Origin: Chitinophaga pollutisoli
GTDB lineage: Bacteria > Bacteroidota > Bacteroidia > Chitinophagales > Chitinophagaceae
Assembly (NCBI RefSeq): GCF_038396755.1
Contig: NZ_CP149822.1
Location: 2,728,001-2,792,000 of the forward strand
Reading direction: 5' to 3'
DNA length: 64,000 nt
The translations under genes and the position numbers were made by a program. Under the pieces are notes generated by a model. The model was not told where the DNA came from. It worked only from the letters and a program-made list of their open reading frames with translations, and ran no database searches. Shown here piece after piece: positions 45,394-55,820 of the stretch (its first letter is position 1; the number at the start of each line of letters is the position of its first letter).

Positions 45394-46967
45394 ATGAAAA
45401 ATACCATCCAAAAAATATTTGCTGCCATCATGCTTTGCCTGGCTATCGCTCCGGCCGACTGCCTTGCTCAGAATGCCGGCCAGCAATTCTCCCTGGGATT
45501 TTACCAGGCAAGACCTTCTGGCGACACCACCAATTATCATACTTCCTTCCGCGATTACAGCATACAGCCTGAATTCGCGCTACCTTATGACACTTCCCGG
45601 AAGAGGACATGGTTCAGCCGTAAACTTTTTAATGAACACCTCCTACAGTATAATCATCCAGATTACTCGCTGTACGTCAGCTTTCTTCCCGACTTCATTG
45701 GCGGGCGCAGCTCCATAAACGGCACAAACTGGGTCAATACACGCGGCTTCATTGCCGGAGGTAAACTCGGTAAGAACTTTACATTTCAGACTTCTTTCTT
45801 CGAAAACCAAGCTAAACTGCCCAACTACCTGACAGAATTTGGTAAAGCCCAGAAAATTGTTCCGCAACAAGGCACCATTCGCCCTTATGGTTCAAATGGC
45901 ATAGATTACAACTACGCGTCTGCACTGCTGTCTTACACGCCTAGCAAATTCCTGAATGTCCAACTGGGATATGACAGGAACTTCATCGGAGATGGATACC
46001 GGTCCATGTTGCTGTCCGACAATCACTTCAATTACCCCTTTCTCAAAATGACTGCCGGTGCAGGCCGCCTCAAATATATGGTGATGTGGGCGCAAATGAT
46101 CGATTTGAAAACAACACCATTCTCCCACGATAACGGTTATCCAAAAAAATGGGGGTATTCCATTATCTCGACTGGAATGCAACTGATAAGCTGTCCATCG
46201 GATTATTCGAGAGCGTTATTTGGCAGGATGCGGATTCGACTGGAAAAAGAGGATTTGACGTAAGCTATCTGGCTCCCGTAATATTCCTACGCCCGGTTGA
46301 ATTTTCCGTAGGCTCACCAGACAATGCATTGATGGGACTGAATATCAAATATGCTTTTACACCCACCAATACGGTTTATGGCCAGTTTATCCTGGACGAA
46401 TTCAAATTTAAGGAAATGACCAATGGAAACGGGTGGTGGGGTAATAAATTCGGCGGTCAACTGGGCTACCGGTCAAAGGATTTTCTTAATGTGCCAAGAC
46501 TCAATTTCCTGACGGAAATTAACGCAGCACGCCCGTTTACTTACGCACAACGTACTCCTATGCTCAATTACGGGCATTACAACCAGTCCCTGGCGCATCC
46601 TTTGGGAGCTAATTTTGTGGAATGGGTTAATATTGCAGATTATCAATATAAAAGATGGTTCTTTAGAGGACAGGCGCAGTATGCCTCTTACGGACTAGAT
46701 TCTGCCAACAGCAATTTCGGCAAAGATATTTTCAAATCATATGAAAGCCGGAGCCGCGAATTCGGTAACAAGTTGCGGCAAGGCATCAAGACCAATCTCC
46801 TATATCTTCAAGGTAGTGTTGCGTACCTGTTGAATCGTAAGTACAACCTGCGCGTTGAGCTATCTGTCGCCGGCAGGCAAGAGAAAAACAATTTCATAAC
46901 AACACGTGAATTGATTTATCAGATTGGATTCCGCAGCACCTTCCGGCAGTTCTATTACGATTTTTAA
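45394..46967 (+). CDS. Wzi-like capsule assembly outer-membrane protein (frameshifted in this sequence)
   Basis: An outer-membrane beta-barrel of the capsule-assembly Wzi family, which anchors or organises polysaccharide at the cell surface. The signal peptide (MKNTIQKIFAAIMLCLAIAP) ends near CLAQ. The barrel strands include KFLNVQLGYDRNFIGDGYRS. The first frame ends at 46263, but from 46149 the -1 frame gives MGVFHYLDWNATDKLSIGLF and then barrel sequence to 46967, ending in FYYDF with an aromatic C-terminus. One extra A in the A7 run at 46143-46149 restores 524 residues. It is the last gene of the polysaccharide operon and is followed by a terminator. Confidence 0.85.
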
Positions 46968-46990
46968 GAATTGATAAATATTTATATTCG

Positions 46991-47022
46991 AAAGCCCCTC
47001 CGCGCGGAGGGGCTTTCTTTTT
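46991..47022 (+). terminator. Terminator of the polysaccharide operon
   Basis: AAAGCCCCTCC (46991-47001) pairs perfectly with GGAGGGGCTTT (47006-47016) around GCGC, followed by CTTTTT. Confidence 0.92.
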
Positions 47023-47104
47023 AGCCGAAAAATAACACTAAAATGGTGTTATAACATACCTCCTTTATTGCTTAACTTAGGAACAATACTTTAATCTAAT
47101 TGAC

Positions 47105-47203
47105 ATGACTAGCCTGTTCCTGAATTTTCTCTCCGGAGGGATCGTTTTCCTCGGCCTGTTCTCCCTGGCCTGGGTAATGAAAAAGGTTGAAAAAGCCAAA
47201 TAG
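47105..47203 (+). CDS. Small single-helix membrane protein, 32 residues
   Basis: An open frame from ATG 47105 opens MTSLFLNFLSGGIVFLGLFS and ends with a charged tail, VMKKVEKAK. One hydrophobic helix followed by Lys/Glu residues predicts an inner-membrane microprotein. It is bracketed by the operon terminator at 46991 and its own terminator at 47242, so it has an independent transcript of about 150-200 nt. I do not recognise the family. The general form recalls KdpF-like or stress-associated single-helix proteins, but no partner gene is nearby. Confidence 0.5.
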   Translation: MTSLFLNFLSGGIVFLGLFSLAWVMKKVEKAK

Positions 47204-47241
47204 TCCCTACCTAACATTAATTTCTGTAGCAAACAAAATTA

Positions 47242-47270
47242 GCCTCCCCCGCGGGAGGCTTTTCCTTTTC
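47242..47270 (+). terminator. Terminator after the small membrane protein
   Basis: GCCTCCC (47242-47248) pairs with GGGAGGC (47253-47259), followed by TTTTCCTTTT. Confidence 0.85.
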
Positions 47271-47634
47271 CCGAAACATGAAGATTCTCCCCATTGCCCC
47301 GGATTGCGCAAAAATCAAAAAATCCCACCCAAACAGGCAGGATTTTTTATTCTCCTTCAACCAGGGGAGACAAACAAAAGATACCACAAAAAAATGGAAA
47401 AAGGCCGTGCCTGGGGCAAGCGATGGATGAGGTGCTTCTGCCTGAGCTCCCCAGTTATATCATTTTCACCGGAAGCATATAAGGAATACCGTCGTGAAGG
47501 TTGATTCTTAAAGTGTTACTGGATGGCTATAATAAGGTTCCCATTACATAAAATCCCATCTGTTATTCCCTTTATGAATATACGAAAAAAATATTGAAAA
47601 AACCAATTCTCTGAAAAGGATTTAACTTCGCACC
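47271..47634. other. Spacer before the ABC-F gene
   Basis: 364 bp without a gene that I can support. It holds a possible AAAAAATCC/GGATTTTTT hairpin near 47318-47350 that could terminate in either direction. Short open frames here have no recognisable features. Confidence 0.45.
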
Positions 47635-49539
<1,905 letters not shown>

Positions 49540-49571
49540 TTTTATTAGCTTTAGCGGATAAACCCGTGCCA

Positions 49572-50705
49572 ATGAACCAAAATCAACGCTTCCTGTCCCT
49601 CGATGTTTTTCGCGGGCTCACCGTTGCCTGCATGATCCTCGTAAATACCCCGGGCAGCTGGCAATACGTGTACGCACCGCTGGGCCACGCCAAATGGGAC
49701 GGCTGTACGCCGACCGACCTGGTGTTCCCGTTTTTCCTGTTCGCCGTCGGCAACGCCATGAGCTTCGCCATGAAGAAATTCAACACCCTGAGCAACGCGC
49801 AGGTGCTGGGCAAGATCTTCAAGCGGACGCTCCTCATCTTCTTCATCGGCCTGTTCCTGAACATGTATCCGTTCGGGCGCTACGATGCGGAAGGCCACTT
49901 TAATTTCATCGACCTCAGCAACCTCCGCATACTCGGTGTATTGCAGCGCATCGCACTTTGCTACTGCATCGCGGCGCTCCTCATCCATTACCTCAAACCC
50001 CGCGGCACCGCCATCGTAACCTGCCTGCTCCTGCTCGGGTATTGGGCCGTGATGTACTTCTTTGGCGCCCCTGGCGATCCCTATAGCATGACGGGCCACG
50101 CCGGCCAGGCCATCGACCTCGCCATCCTCGGCGAATCGCACATGTACCATGGCGAAGGCGTAGCGTTTGAACCGGAGGGCCTCCTCAGCACCCTGCCCGC
50201 CGTTGGCAACGTCGTATTCGGCTACCTCGTAGGCGCGTACGTGCAAAAGAACCGCCACGCCCGCGGCATGCTCCTGAAACTGGTGATCGCCGGCTCCTTC
50301 GCCATCGCCGTGGCCCTCCTCTGGAGCTCCGTATTCCCCATCAACAAAAAAATCTGGACCAGCTCATACGTGCTCTATACCGTAGGCCTCGCTACCCTGC
50401 TGCTTTCTGTGATGATCTACCTCATCGAAATGAAAGGCTGGCAAGGGAAAGGAACCTATTTCTTCGAGGTCTTCGGTAAAAACCCGCTCTTCATTTACGT
50501 GCTTTCGGGCATGCTGGTGGACACTTACTCATATTTCCGCCTCGGCCCCAACCACGAAGGGCTCTACAGCTGGATGTACAACCACATCTTCCAGCCCGTA
50601 TTTGGCGACTATCCCGGCTCGCTGGCCTTCGCACTGTTCCACGTGCTGCTGTTATGGCTCGTGGGTTGGTGGATGGACAGAAAGAAGATCTACGTCCGCG
50701 TATAA
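49572..50705 (+). CDS. NagX/HGSNAT-like membrane acyltransferase (DUF5009 type)
   Basis: A 377-residue membrane protein starting at ATG 49572. It opens with RFLSLDVFRGLTVACMILVN, the signature of heparan-alpha-glucosaminide N-acetyltransferase homologues, where the following loop (WDGCTPTDLVFPFFLFAVGN) contains the conserved Asp and Pro residues. About ten hydrophobic segments follow, with GKNPLFIYVLSGML near the end. Bacterial members are often called NagX and are linked to aminosugar acetylation or transport; the substrate is not established. It stands alone between the ABC-F gene and a terminator. Confidence 0.85.
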   Translation: MNQNQRFLSLDVFRGLTVACMILVNTPGSWQYVYAPLGHAKWDGCTPTDLVFPFFLFAVGNAMSFAMKKFNTLSNAQVLGKIFKRTLLIFFIGLFLNMYPFGRYDAEGHFNFIDLSNLRILGVLQRIALCYCIAALLIHYLKPRGTAIVTCLLLLGYWAVMYFFGAPGDPYSMTGHAGQAIDLAILGESHMYHGEGVAFEPEGLLSTLPAVGNVVFGYLVGAYVQKNRHARGMLLKLVIAGSFAIAVALLWSSVFPINKKIWTSSYVLYTVGLATLLLSVMIYLIEMKGWQGKGTYFFEVFGKNPLFIYVLSGMLVDTYSYFRLGPNHEGLYSWMYNHIFQPVFGDYPGSLAFALFHVLLLWLVGWWMDRKKIYVRV

Positions 50706-50720
50706 ATTTGCGATAACGAA

Positions 50721-50757
50721 CCGCCCGGCCAGAATTGCCCGGGCGGTTTTATTTTTC
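50721..50757 (+). terminator. Terminator after the NagX-like gene
   Basis: CCGCCCGG (50721-50728) pairs with CCGGGCGG (50739-50746), followed by TTTTATTTTT. Confidence 0.88.
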
Positions 50758-50781
50758 CCCCTGCGGAACCCGAGATAATGC

Positions 50782-50789
50782 TATTTTTG
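50782..50789 (+). promoter_or_regulatory. Bacteroidota -7 element before gmd
   Basis: TATTTTTG matches TAnnTTTG and lies 24 bp before the gmd ATG at 50814. It sits just after the previous terminator, which fits a new transcription unit. Confidence 0.5.
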
Positions 50790-50813
50790 CCGGGATTAAA
50801 TCTGCCCACACCG

Positions 50814-51926
50814 ATGAAAAAAGCGTTAATTACAGGGATCACCGGCCAGGATGGCGCCTATCTGACCGAGCTGCTGCTCCAGAAAGGCTATGAAGTGCAT
50901 GGCATCAAACGCCGCACGTCCCTGTTCAATACCGATCGAATTGACCATCTTTATCAAGACCCGCACGAACCGAACGTTCACCTGAAACTGCATTACGGCG
51001 ACCTGACGGACTCGACCAACATCATCCGTATTATCCAGGAAGTACAGCCCGACGAGATTTACAACCTGGGCGCCATGAGCCACGTGCAGGTGAGCTTCGA
51101 AACGCCGGAATATACCGCCGACGTGGACGGCGTGGGTACCCTCCGGATCCTGGAAGCCGTGCGGCTGCTGGGGCTTACGGAAAAAACCCGCATCTACCAG
51201 GCTTCCACTTCGGAATTGTATGGCCTGGTGCAGGAAATCCCCCAGTCCGAAAAAACACCGTTCTATCCCCGTTCTCCTTACGCCGTAGCGAAAATGTACG
51301 CCTACTGGATCACGGTGAACTACCGCGAAGCCTATAAAATGTACGCCTGCAACGGTATCCTCTTCAACCACGAATCCCCCCTGCGCGGCGAAACCTTCGT
51401 GACCCGCAAAATCACCCGCGGCGTAGCCAAAATCGGCCTCGGCATGCAGGACAAGCTCTTCATGGGCAACCTCGACGCCAAGCGCGACTGGGGCCATGCG
51501 AAAGATTACGTGAAAGCGATGTGGCTCATCCTTCAGCAGGATCAACCCGAAGATTACGTGATCGCCACCGGCGAAACCAATACCGTGCGCGACTTCATCC
51601 GCCTCAGCTTCGCCGAAATCGGCGTGGAACTGGAGTTCAAAGGAGAAGGCGCCGACGAAAAAGGATATGTGAAATCCGCTTCAAATCCCGACTTCCGGCT
51701 GACACCCGGCACCGAAGTTGTAGCCGTGGACCCGCGGTATTTCCGCCCAACCGAAGTGGACCTCCTCATCGGCGACTCCACCAAATCCAAAACACAACTG
51801 GGCTGGAAGCCCGAGCACGACCTTTATAGCCTCGTGAAAGACATGATGGCCGCCGATATCGAGCTTTTCCGCCGCGAAAAGCTTCTGAAAGACGCAGGGT
51901 ACAAAGTCCTCAATCAATTCGAATAA
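50814..51926 (+). CDS. gmd: GDP-mannose 4,6-dehydratase
   Basis: A 370-residue short-chain dehydrogenase/reductase-type dehydratase that converts GDP-mannose to GDP-4-keto-6-deoxymannose. It has the NAD(P) site [20 protein letters not shown], the catalytic STSELYG, YxxxK in [15 protein letters not shown], and [19 protein letters not shown], all diagnostic of Gmd. I start at ATG 50814 (MKKALITG); the upstream in-frame ATG falls within the promoter element. It is followed 3 bp later by fcl. Together they make GDP-L-fucose for surface glycans, possibly for the polysaccharide locus 4 kb upstream, though no fucosyltransferase is recognisable. Confidence 0.96.
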   Translation: MKKALITGITGQDGAYLTELLLQKGYEVHGIKRRTSLFNTDRIDHLYQDPHEPNVHLKLHYGDLTDSTNIIRIIQEVQPDEIYNLGAMSHVQVSFETPEYTADVDGVGTLRILEAVRLLGLTEKTRIYQASTSELYGLVQEIPQSEKTPFYPRSPYAVAKMYAYWITVNYREAYKMYACNGILFNHESPLRGETFVTRKITRGVAKIGLGMQDKLFMGNLDAKRDWGHAKDYVKAMWLILQQDQPEDYVIATGETNTVRDFIRLSFAEIGVELEFKGEGADEKGYVKSASNPDFRLTPGTEVVAVDPRYFRPTEVDLLIGDSTKSKTQLGWKPEHDLYSLVKDMMAADIELFRREKLLKDAGYKVLNQFE

Positions 51927-51929
51927 CCA

Positions 51930-52856
51930 ATGCAACCCAACAGCAAAATATATATCGCAGGGCACCGCGGCATGGTGGGCTCCGCCATCACCCGGAGGCT
52001 CCAACAGGCAGGTTTTACCAATTTCGTCACCCGCACCTCCGACACACTCGACCTCCGCGACCAGGCGGCCGTGGCGGCTTTCTTCCAGGAAGAAAAGCCG
52101 GATTACGTATTCCTCGCCGCAGCCAAAGTAGGCGGCATCGTGGCCAACAACACCTACCGCGCGGAATTCCTGTACGACAACCTCATGATCCAGAACAACG
52201 TGATCCATCATGCCCATCTCAACGGCGTGAAAAAACTCATGTTCCTCGGATCGTCCTGCATCTATCCCAAGCTGGCGCCGCAGCCGCTGAAGGAAGAATA
52301 CCTGCTCACCGGCACGCTGGAACCTACCAACGAACCGTACGCCATCGCCAAGATCGCCGGTATCAAACTGTGCGACGCTTACCGCAGCCAGTATGGTGCG
52401 CAGTTCATTTCCGTAATGCCGACCAATCTCTACGGGCCCAACGACAACTACGACCTGCAGAACTCGCACGTGCTGCCCGCCCTGCTCCGCAAATTCCATG
52501 ACGCGAAAGCCAATAAAGTGGAAGAAGTGGTAATCTGGGGAACGGGAACGCCGCTCCGCGAATTCCTGCATGCCGATGATATGGCCGACGCCTGTTTCTT
52601 CCTCATGCAAAATTATGACGAGCCCGGGCCGATCAATATCGGTGTGGGGGAAGACCTGAGCATCGCCGACCTGGCGCGCCTCGTACAAAAAATTGTGGGG
52701 TATGAAGGAAAACTCGTTTTCGACACCACCAAACCCGACGGTACGCCCCGCAAACTGATGGACGTTTCCCGCCTCCACAGCCTCGGCTGGAAAGCCGCGA
52801 TTCCCCTGGAACAGGGCATCCGGCAGGTGTATGAAGAAAAATTCCTGCAGGTCTGA
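51930..52856 (+). CDS. fcl: GDP-L-fucose synthase
   Basis: A 308-residue epimerase/reductase that turns GDP-4-keto-6-deoxymannose into GDP-L-fucose. Visible are the NADP site [18 protein letters not shown], the [20 protein letters not shown] segment, the catalytic SSCIYP, and YxxxK in [18 protein letters not shown]. It directly follows gmd and shares its transcript, which ends at a strong terminator. Confidence 0.96.
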   Translation: MQPNSKIYIAGHRGMVGSAITRRLQQAGFTNFVTRTSDTLDLRDQAAVAAFFQEEKPDYVFLAAAKVGGIVANNTYRAEFLYDNLMIQNNVIHHAHLNGVKKLMFLGSSCIYPKLAPQPLKEEYLLTGTLEPTNEPYAIAKIAGIKLCDAYRSQYGAQFISVMPTNLYGPNDNYDLQNSHVLPALLRKFHDAKANKVEEVVIWGTGTPLREFLHADDMADACFFLMQNYDEPGPINIGVGEDLSIADLARLVQKIVGYEGKLVFDTTKPDGTPRKLMDVSRLHSLGWKAAIPLEQGIRQVYEEKFLQV

Positions 52857-52879
52857 CAAAACGGACCTGCCGAAAATAC

Positions 52880-52916
52880 GACGGGGGCGACAGTTAATCT
52901 GTCGCCCCCGTCTTTT
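52880..52916. terminator. Bidirectional terminator between fcl and rtcB
   Basis: GACGGGGGCGACAG (52880-52893) pairs perfectly with CTGTCGCCCCCGTC (52899-52912), followed by TTTTA. This 14-bp stem separates two convergent genes. Confidence 0.92.
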
Positions 52917-52933
52917 ATACCGGTGAATAGGCT

Positions 52934-54343
52934 TTAATCTTCCGATGGCCCGCCATCCGCCATGCGGACGATCTTAGGCAGGAATGTCCCGATGACGTCG
53001 ACCAGCGGCTTTTGCGCGGCCATCACGGCGCGGATATCTTTGTAAGCGCCGGGCGCTTCGTCCAGGCCGCCGCCTACGAGTGTTACGCCTTTCTCTATCA
53101 GGATGCGGTTCAGCTCGTGACCGGTGAAGGTTTGCGTGGCTTTGGACCGGCTCATTTGCCGGCCGGCGCCATGCGATGCGGAATCCAGCGCCCCTTCGAA
53201 TCCGCGGCCCCGCACGATAAAACCGGGTTCGGTCATGGATCCGGGAATAACGCCGAGCGCACCTTTACCGGCGGGCGTGGCGCCTTTCCGGTGAACGATC
53301 AGGTTTTCTCCGTTATGGGTTTCTTTCCACGCGAAGTTGTGGTGGTTTTCGACCCGGGCCAGCAGCGTGGCGCCCATGGCTTTAATCAGCCGGCGGTGGA
53401 TGTGGTGATGGTTCGCGGAAGCGTAATCGCCCGCGAGGTTCATCGCCGTCCAGTATTCCCGGCCGTTATCGGAATCCATATCCAGCCAGGCGAGGTGTTG
53501 CACTTCGCGGGGGAGCTGGCAGACTTCCTGCGCCACTTTGGTGTAGTGCGCGGCGATCTGGGCACCCAGGCCCCGTGAGCCGGAGTGCGACAACAGGCCA
53601 AGGTACACGCCGGGCGCGAGGTTCCATTCGTTGGCGGGATCGGTGATTTCTACCAGTCCCCATTCCACGAAGTGGTTGCCGGAGCCGGAGGTGCTCAACT
53701 GCGCGGCGGCTTTGGCCTGCAGGTGTTTCAGCAGCCCGATTTCCTGGAAGGCCGGGTTGTCGAGCACGGCATCGTCTTCCGGTTTTTTCCAGGACATCCC
53801 TGCCCCGAAGGCCGTTTGCGCGATCAGTTCCCGTTTGAACTGTGCGGCATTTTTTTCCAGGTTTACAGCCGGGATATCCAGGATAGACAGGCACATCCGG
53901 CAACCGATATCCACCCCAACTGCGTAAGGGATAACGGCATTGCGGACGGCGAGCACGCCTCCGATAGGCAGGCCATAGCCCTGGTGGGCGTCGGGCATGA
54001 GGGCGCCGGCGGCCGTAACTGGCAGGCGCATGGCGCCGTTCATTTGCCGGAGTGCGCCTTCTTCGATGAATTCCTTCCCGAAAATCTGGTAAGGCAGCGC
54101 TTCCGGCAGGAGGGGAATTTCTACGGATTCTTCCACGATCAGCTTTTCAGCGATTTTTCCAAGATGTTCGTCGGCCGAAAAAGCGGCGGGGTCTTGCAGC
54201 ACCTGCGTCAGCAGGGCCAGTGCGGCGTCCTGGGAGTGATGTTTATAATGTTTCTCCATGACACCGATCGCGACGCTGATCACCGGCGCCTCGGGGTAAC
54301 CGATGGCCCGGAGGTCTTTGCCGCGAAGTTTGAGCTTTGACAT
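52934..54343 (-). CDS. rtcB: RtcB-family RNA-splicing ligase
   Basis: A 469-residue RtcB protein that joins 2',3'-cyclic phosphate or 3'-phosphate RNA ends to 5'-OH ends using GTP and Mn2+. Metal-ligand and active-site motifs are MPDAHQGYGLPIGGVLA, GVDIGCRM, SGSGNHFVEWG, LSHSGSRGLG, ANHHHIHRRL and ASHGAGRQMSR, with the guanylylated His expected in the last. It is longer than E. coli RtcB (408 residues). Neither rtcA, rtcR nor an archease gene is adjacent, so it is a stand-alone form. Confidence 0.95.
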   Translation of the reverse strand: MSKLKLRGKDLRAIGYPEAPVISVAIGVMEKHYKHHSQDAALALLTQVLQDPAAFSADEHLGKIAEKLIVEESVEIPLLPEALPYQIFGKEFIEEGALRQMNGAMRLPVTAAGALMPDAHQGYGLPIGGVLAVRNAVIPYAVGVDIGCRMCLSILDIPAVNLEKNAAQFKRELIAQTAFGAGMSWKKPEDDAVLDNPAFQEIGLLKHLQAKAAAQLSTSGSGNHFVEWGLVEITDPANEWNLAPGVYLGLLSHSGSRGLGAQIAAHYTKVAQEVCQLPREVQHLAWLDMDSDNGREYWTAMNLAGDYASANHHHIHRRLIKAMGATLLARVENHHNFAWKETHNGENLIVHRKGATPAGKGALGVIPGSMTEPGFIVRGRGFEGALDSASHGAGRQMSRSKATQTFTGHELNRILIEKGVTLVGGGLDEAPGAYKDIRAVMAAQKPLVDVIGTFLPKIVRMADGGPSED

Positions 54344-54449
54344 ATAGATGAATTGTAAGCCCGTCTTTCACGGGCAGTTTAGCCATACCGCAGCATCTTT
54401 CATGCCAGCGGAGGGGTCCGGCCAAACCAGGGATTAAAATTTATCAGGA

Positions 54450-54647
54450 TTATCCTTCGGATTTCTCCGTTTTACCCGCGCGGCGCGTTTTCTGGAGCGT
54501 GGGCACCGTATGCGGAAGGAGAGCAAGGAGCAGCTTTCCTCCGCCGTCGTCGTATTGTCCATCATACCTGATGTTGTAGTTTACGGATAGGACCGCTACA
54601 CGGTCCGGTAACTGGGGTTTGTATGTGGACTTATAATTCTTTTTCAT
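54450..54647 (-). CDS. Small hypothetical protein, 65 residues
   Basis: A short frame starting MKKNYKSTYKPQLPDRVAVL (an ATG three codons upstream is the alternative). It is basic, with a central Tyr/Gly/Asp stretch (YNIRYDGQYDDGGGKLL) and a charged tail. No signal peptide or membrane helix is visible, and I do not recognise the family. It lies between the DinB-gene terminator and rtcB, on the same strand as both. Confidence 0.45.
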   Translation of the reverse strand: MKKNYKSTYKPQLPDRVAVLSVNYNIRYDGQYDDGGGKLLLALLPHTVPTLQKTRRAGKTEKSEG

Positions 54648-54666
54648 TGTTGGCATTTTTGGCGTT

Positions 54667-54694
54667 AAAAAAAGCTCCCGCCAAAGACGGGAGC
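54667..54694 (-). terminator. Terminator after the DinB-like gene
   Basis: GCTCCCG (54674-54680) pairs with CGGGAGC (54688-54694). The A-run at 54667-54673 is the T-tract on the minus strand. Confidence 0.88.
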
Positions 54695-54730
54695 CGGGTT
54701 GACTCTTTTCTTTTGCGTATAAAAAAAAGT

Positions 54731-55297
54731 TTATATCATAATGGCGCTTTCTTCGTACTGATCGCGCAGTTCATGCAGTTGCGCGATGTGCCTTTCGATA
54801 TGTTTTGTGAGGAAGAAGATATACTGATAGATATCCAGTTTCCCCAGGTTATTCACGGTCATTTCTGTTCTTACGAGCCTGCCTTCCCCGTTTTTGAGCA
54901 TGCTGAGATTATACATGCATTGCGCGAATTGTTGCTTGAGGAGGGTGCGGATCTCGTCGAGGTCCCTTGTGCCGGAGGGCTCCAGGTGCGCCGGGTTCAC
55001 CCATCCGAAGGATTTGCTGCTCACGATTTCGATCTGGCGGAATTTAGCCTCATAATCGGCACCGGGCATTATATAGAGTCCGTCCATCTTACGTTCCAGC
55101 GCGCGGCGGGTACTTTTATTGATGGTCAGCAACAGGAAATAGTTCGTCAGGCAAATATGCTCAAGCACTTCCCGTGCATTCCACTGCCCGCGTTCGGGTT
55201 TGAAGTGCAGTAGCACGGCGTCTTCCTGGAACCATTGGTCCAGCTCCCGGAAATTGTTGATCAGGGCCTCTCTTACGAATTGTACAACGTTTCTCAT
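54731..55297 (-). CDS. DinB-superfamily protein
   Basis: A 188-residue four-helix-bundle protein of the DinB/YfiT class. The pattern W-x-x-R-E-V-L-E-H-I-x-x-x-x (here GQWNAREVLEHICLTNYFLL) supplies the first His of the metal triad, and the C-terminal FFLTKHIERHIAQLHELRDQ supplies the His pair spaced HxxxH. Members are putative metal-dependent thiol (for example bacillithiol) transferases or hydrolases; the substrate is unknown here. It is monocistronic with its own terminator. Confidence 0.82.
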   Translation of the reverse strand: MRNVVQFVREALINNFRELDQWFQEDAVLLHFKPERGQWNAREVLEHICLTNYFLLLTINKSTRRALERKMDGLYIMPGADYEAKFRQIEIVSSKSFGWVNPAHLEPSGTRDLDEIRTLLKQQFAQCMYNLSMLKNGEGRLVRTEMTVNNLGKLDIYQYIFFLTKHIERHIAQLHELRDQYEESAIMI

Positions 55298-55390
55298 TGG
55301 GTCTGTTTTTGGGGCAAATCACTTTTTCAAAAAAGCACTTTACCTGGTTATATATATGTTCATGTTTCCGTTTCCGGGGGCTTTAAATAA

Positions 55391-55424
55391 AAAGCCCGGT
55401 CGGCTGTGGGCGGCGGACCGGGCT
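55391..55424 (-). terminator. Terminator, minus strand
   Basis: AGCCCGGTC (55393-55401) pairs with GACCGGGCT (55416-55424). An AAATAAAA stretch on the left gives the minus-strand T-tract. It lies 30 bp past the short frame at 55455-55565. Confidence 0.82.
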
Positions 55425-55454
55425 ATATATAGCGTTCGTAAAATTACGTTCACA

Positions 55455-55565
55455 TCAATACATACCGGTTCCACCAGGGCTGTGCCATGAAATGCACTCC
55501 CCCGGCGCCTTTGCCATGCGTACTTGCGCGATTATCTTGTTCAGTTGTATGTCCATCAGCACCAT
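55455..55565 (-). CDS. Possible 36-residue peptide between two terminators
   Basis: An open frame starting MVLMDIQLNKIIAQVRMAKA begins immediately after the T-tract of the upstream terminator and ends 30 bp before the next one. It has no recognised family. It would depend on read-through of the first terminator, or the whole stretch may be part of a non-coding RNA. Confidence 0.25.
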   Translation of the reverse strand: MVLMDIQLNKIIAQVRMAKAPGECISWHSPGGTGMY

Positions 55566-55595
55566 AAAAAAAGGTCCCGCATTTTCTGCGGGACC
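55566..55595 (-). terminator. Terminator of the small basic-peptide unit
   Basis: GGTCCCGCA (55573-55581) pairs perfectly with TGCGGGACC (55587-55595) around TTTTC. The A-run at 55566-55572 gives the T-tract on the minus strand. Confidence 0.9.
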
Positions 55596-55636
55596 CTCTG
55601 TTATATCTTTCGGATAACTTTCTTTTTTGTTACCTG

Positions 55637-55720
55637 CTATAACCTGCCCGCATAGGATCGAATCGCCTGCTTTTGCATGCGTTTTGCGACCTTCATCTTA
55701 TATGTATAATTGCGTGACAT
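55637..55720 (-). CDS. Small basic peptide, 27 residues, in its own transcription unit
   Basis: The frame starting MSRNYTYKMKVAKRMQKQAI has about eight Lys/Arg and no acidic residue. It lies 27 bp downstream of a good promoter (-7 CAAAGATA on the plus strand at 55748-55755) and ends about 40 bp before a perfect terminator, so a transcript of roughly 170 nt is well supported. Whether the product is the peptide or the RNA itself cannot be decided from sequence. I recognise no family. The basic composition would suit RNA, ribosome or membrane binding (speculation). Confidence 0.5.
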   Translation of the reverse strand: MSRNYTYKMKVAKRMQKQAIRSYAGRL

Positions 55721-55747
55721 CGTCTATTAGCAGTTTGTTTACGTCAA

Positions 55748-55779
55748 CAAAGATAGAAAATTATTTTTTTCTTTCGCAA
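55748..55779 (-). promoter_or_regulatory. Consensus Bacteroidota promoter for the small basic-peptide unit
   Basis: On the minus strand the -33 TTG (55777-55779) and the -7 TATCTTTG (55748-55755) are separated by 21 bp, matching the known Bacteroidota promoter form of TTG, 19-21 bp, TAnnTTTG. Transcription would start near 55740. Confidence 0.75.
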
Positions 55780-55820
55780 TAATTTTATTAAAAAATTGTT
55801 TCCGCTGTGTTTATTTTTTG

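Larger units (their letters stand above)
55298..55820. other. Region of two small minus-strand units between the DinB and DUF3857 genes
   Basis: 523 bp without a large gene. It contains a promoter at 55748-55779, a 27-codon frame, a terminator at 55573-55595, a second short frame and a second terminator at 55393-55424, all reading leftwards. These are listed separately. Confidence 0.6.

Noticed and set aside
3007..46967. Phase-variable contingency genes at the homopolymer runs
   Set aside because: The runs are only 4-7 bases, occur in unrelated functions including an antiporter and a biosynthetic enzyme with two sites, and all need exactly one more base. Assembly error explains this better.
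47187..47504. 105-codon frame downstream of the small membrane protein
   Set aside because: It reads through a terminator hairpin and has a Lys/Pro-rich composition with no recognisable domain.
51681..52859. 392-codon minus-strand open frame across gmd and fcl
   Set aside because: Both plus-strand genes have complete catalytic motifs. The antisense translation is His/Val/Phe-rich and unlike any protein, as expected opposite GC-rich third positions.
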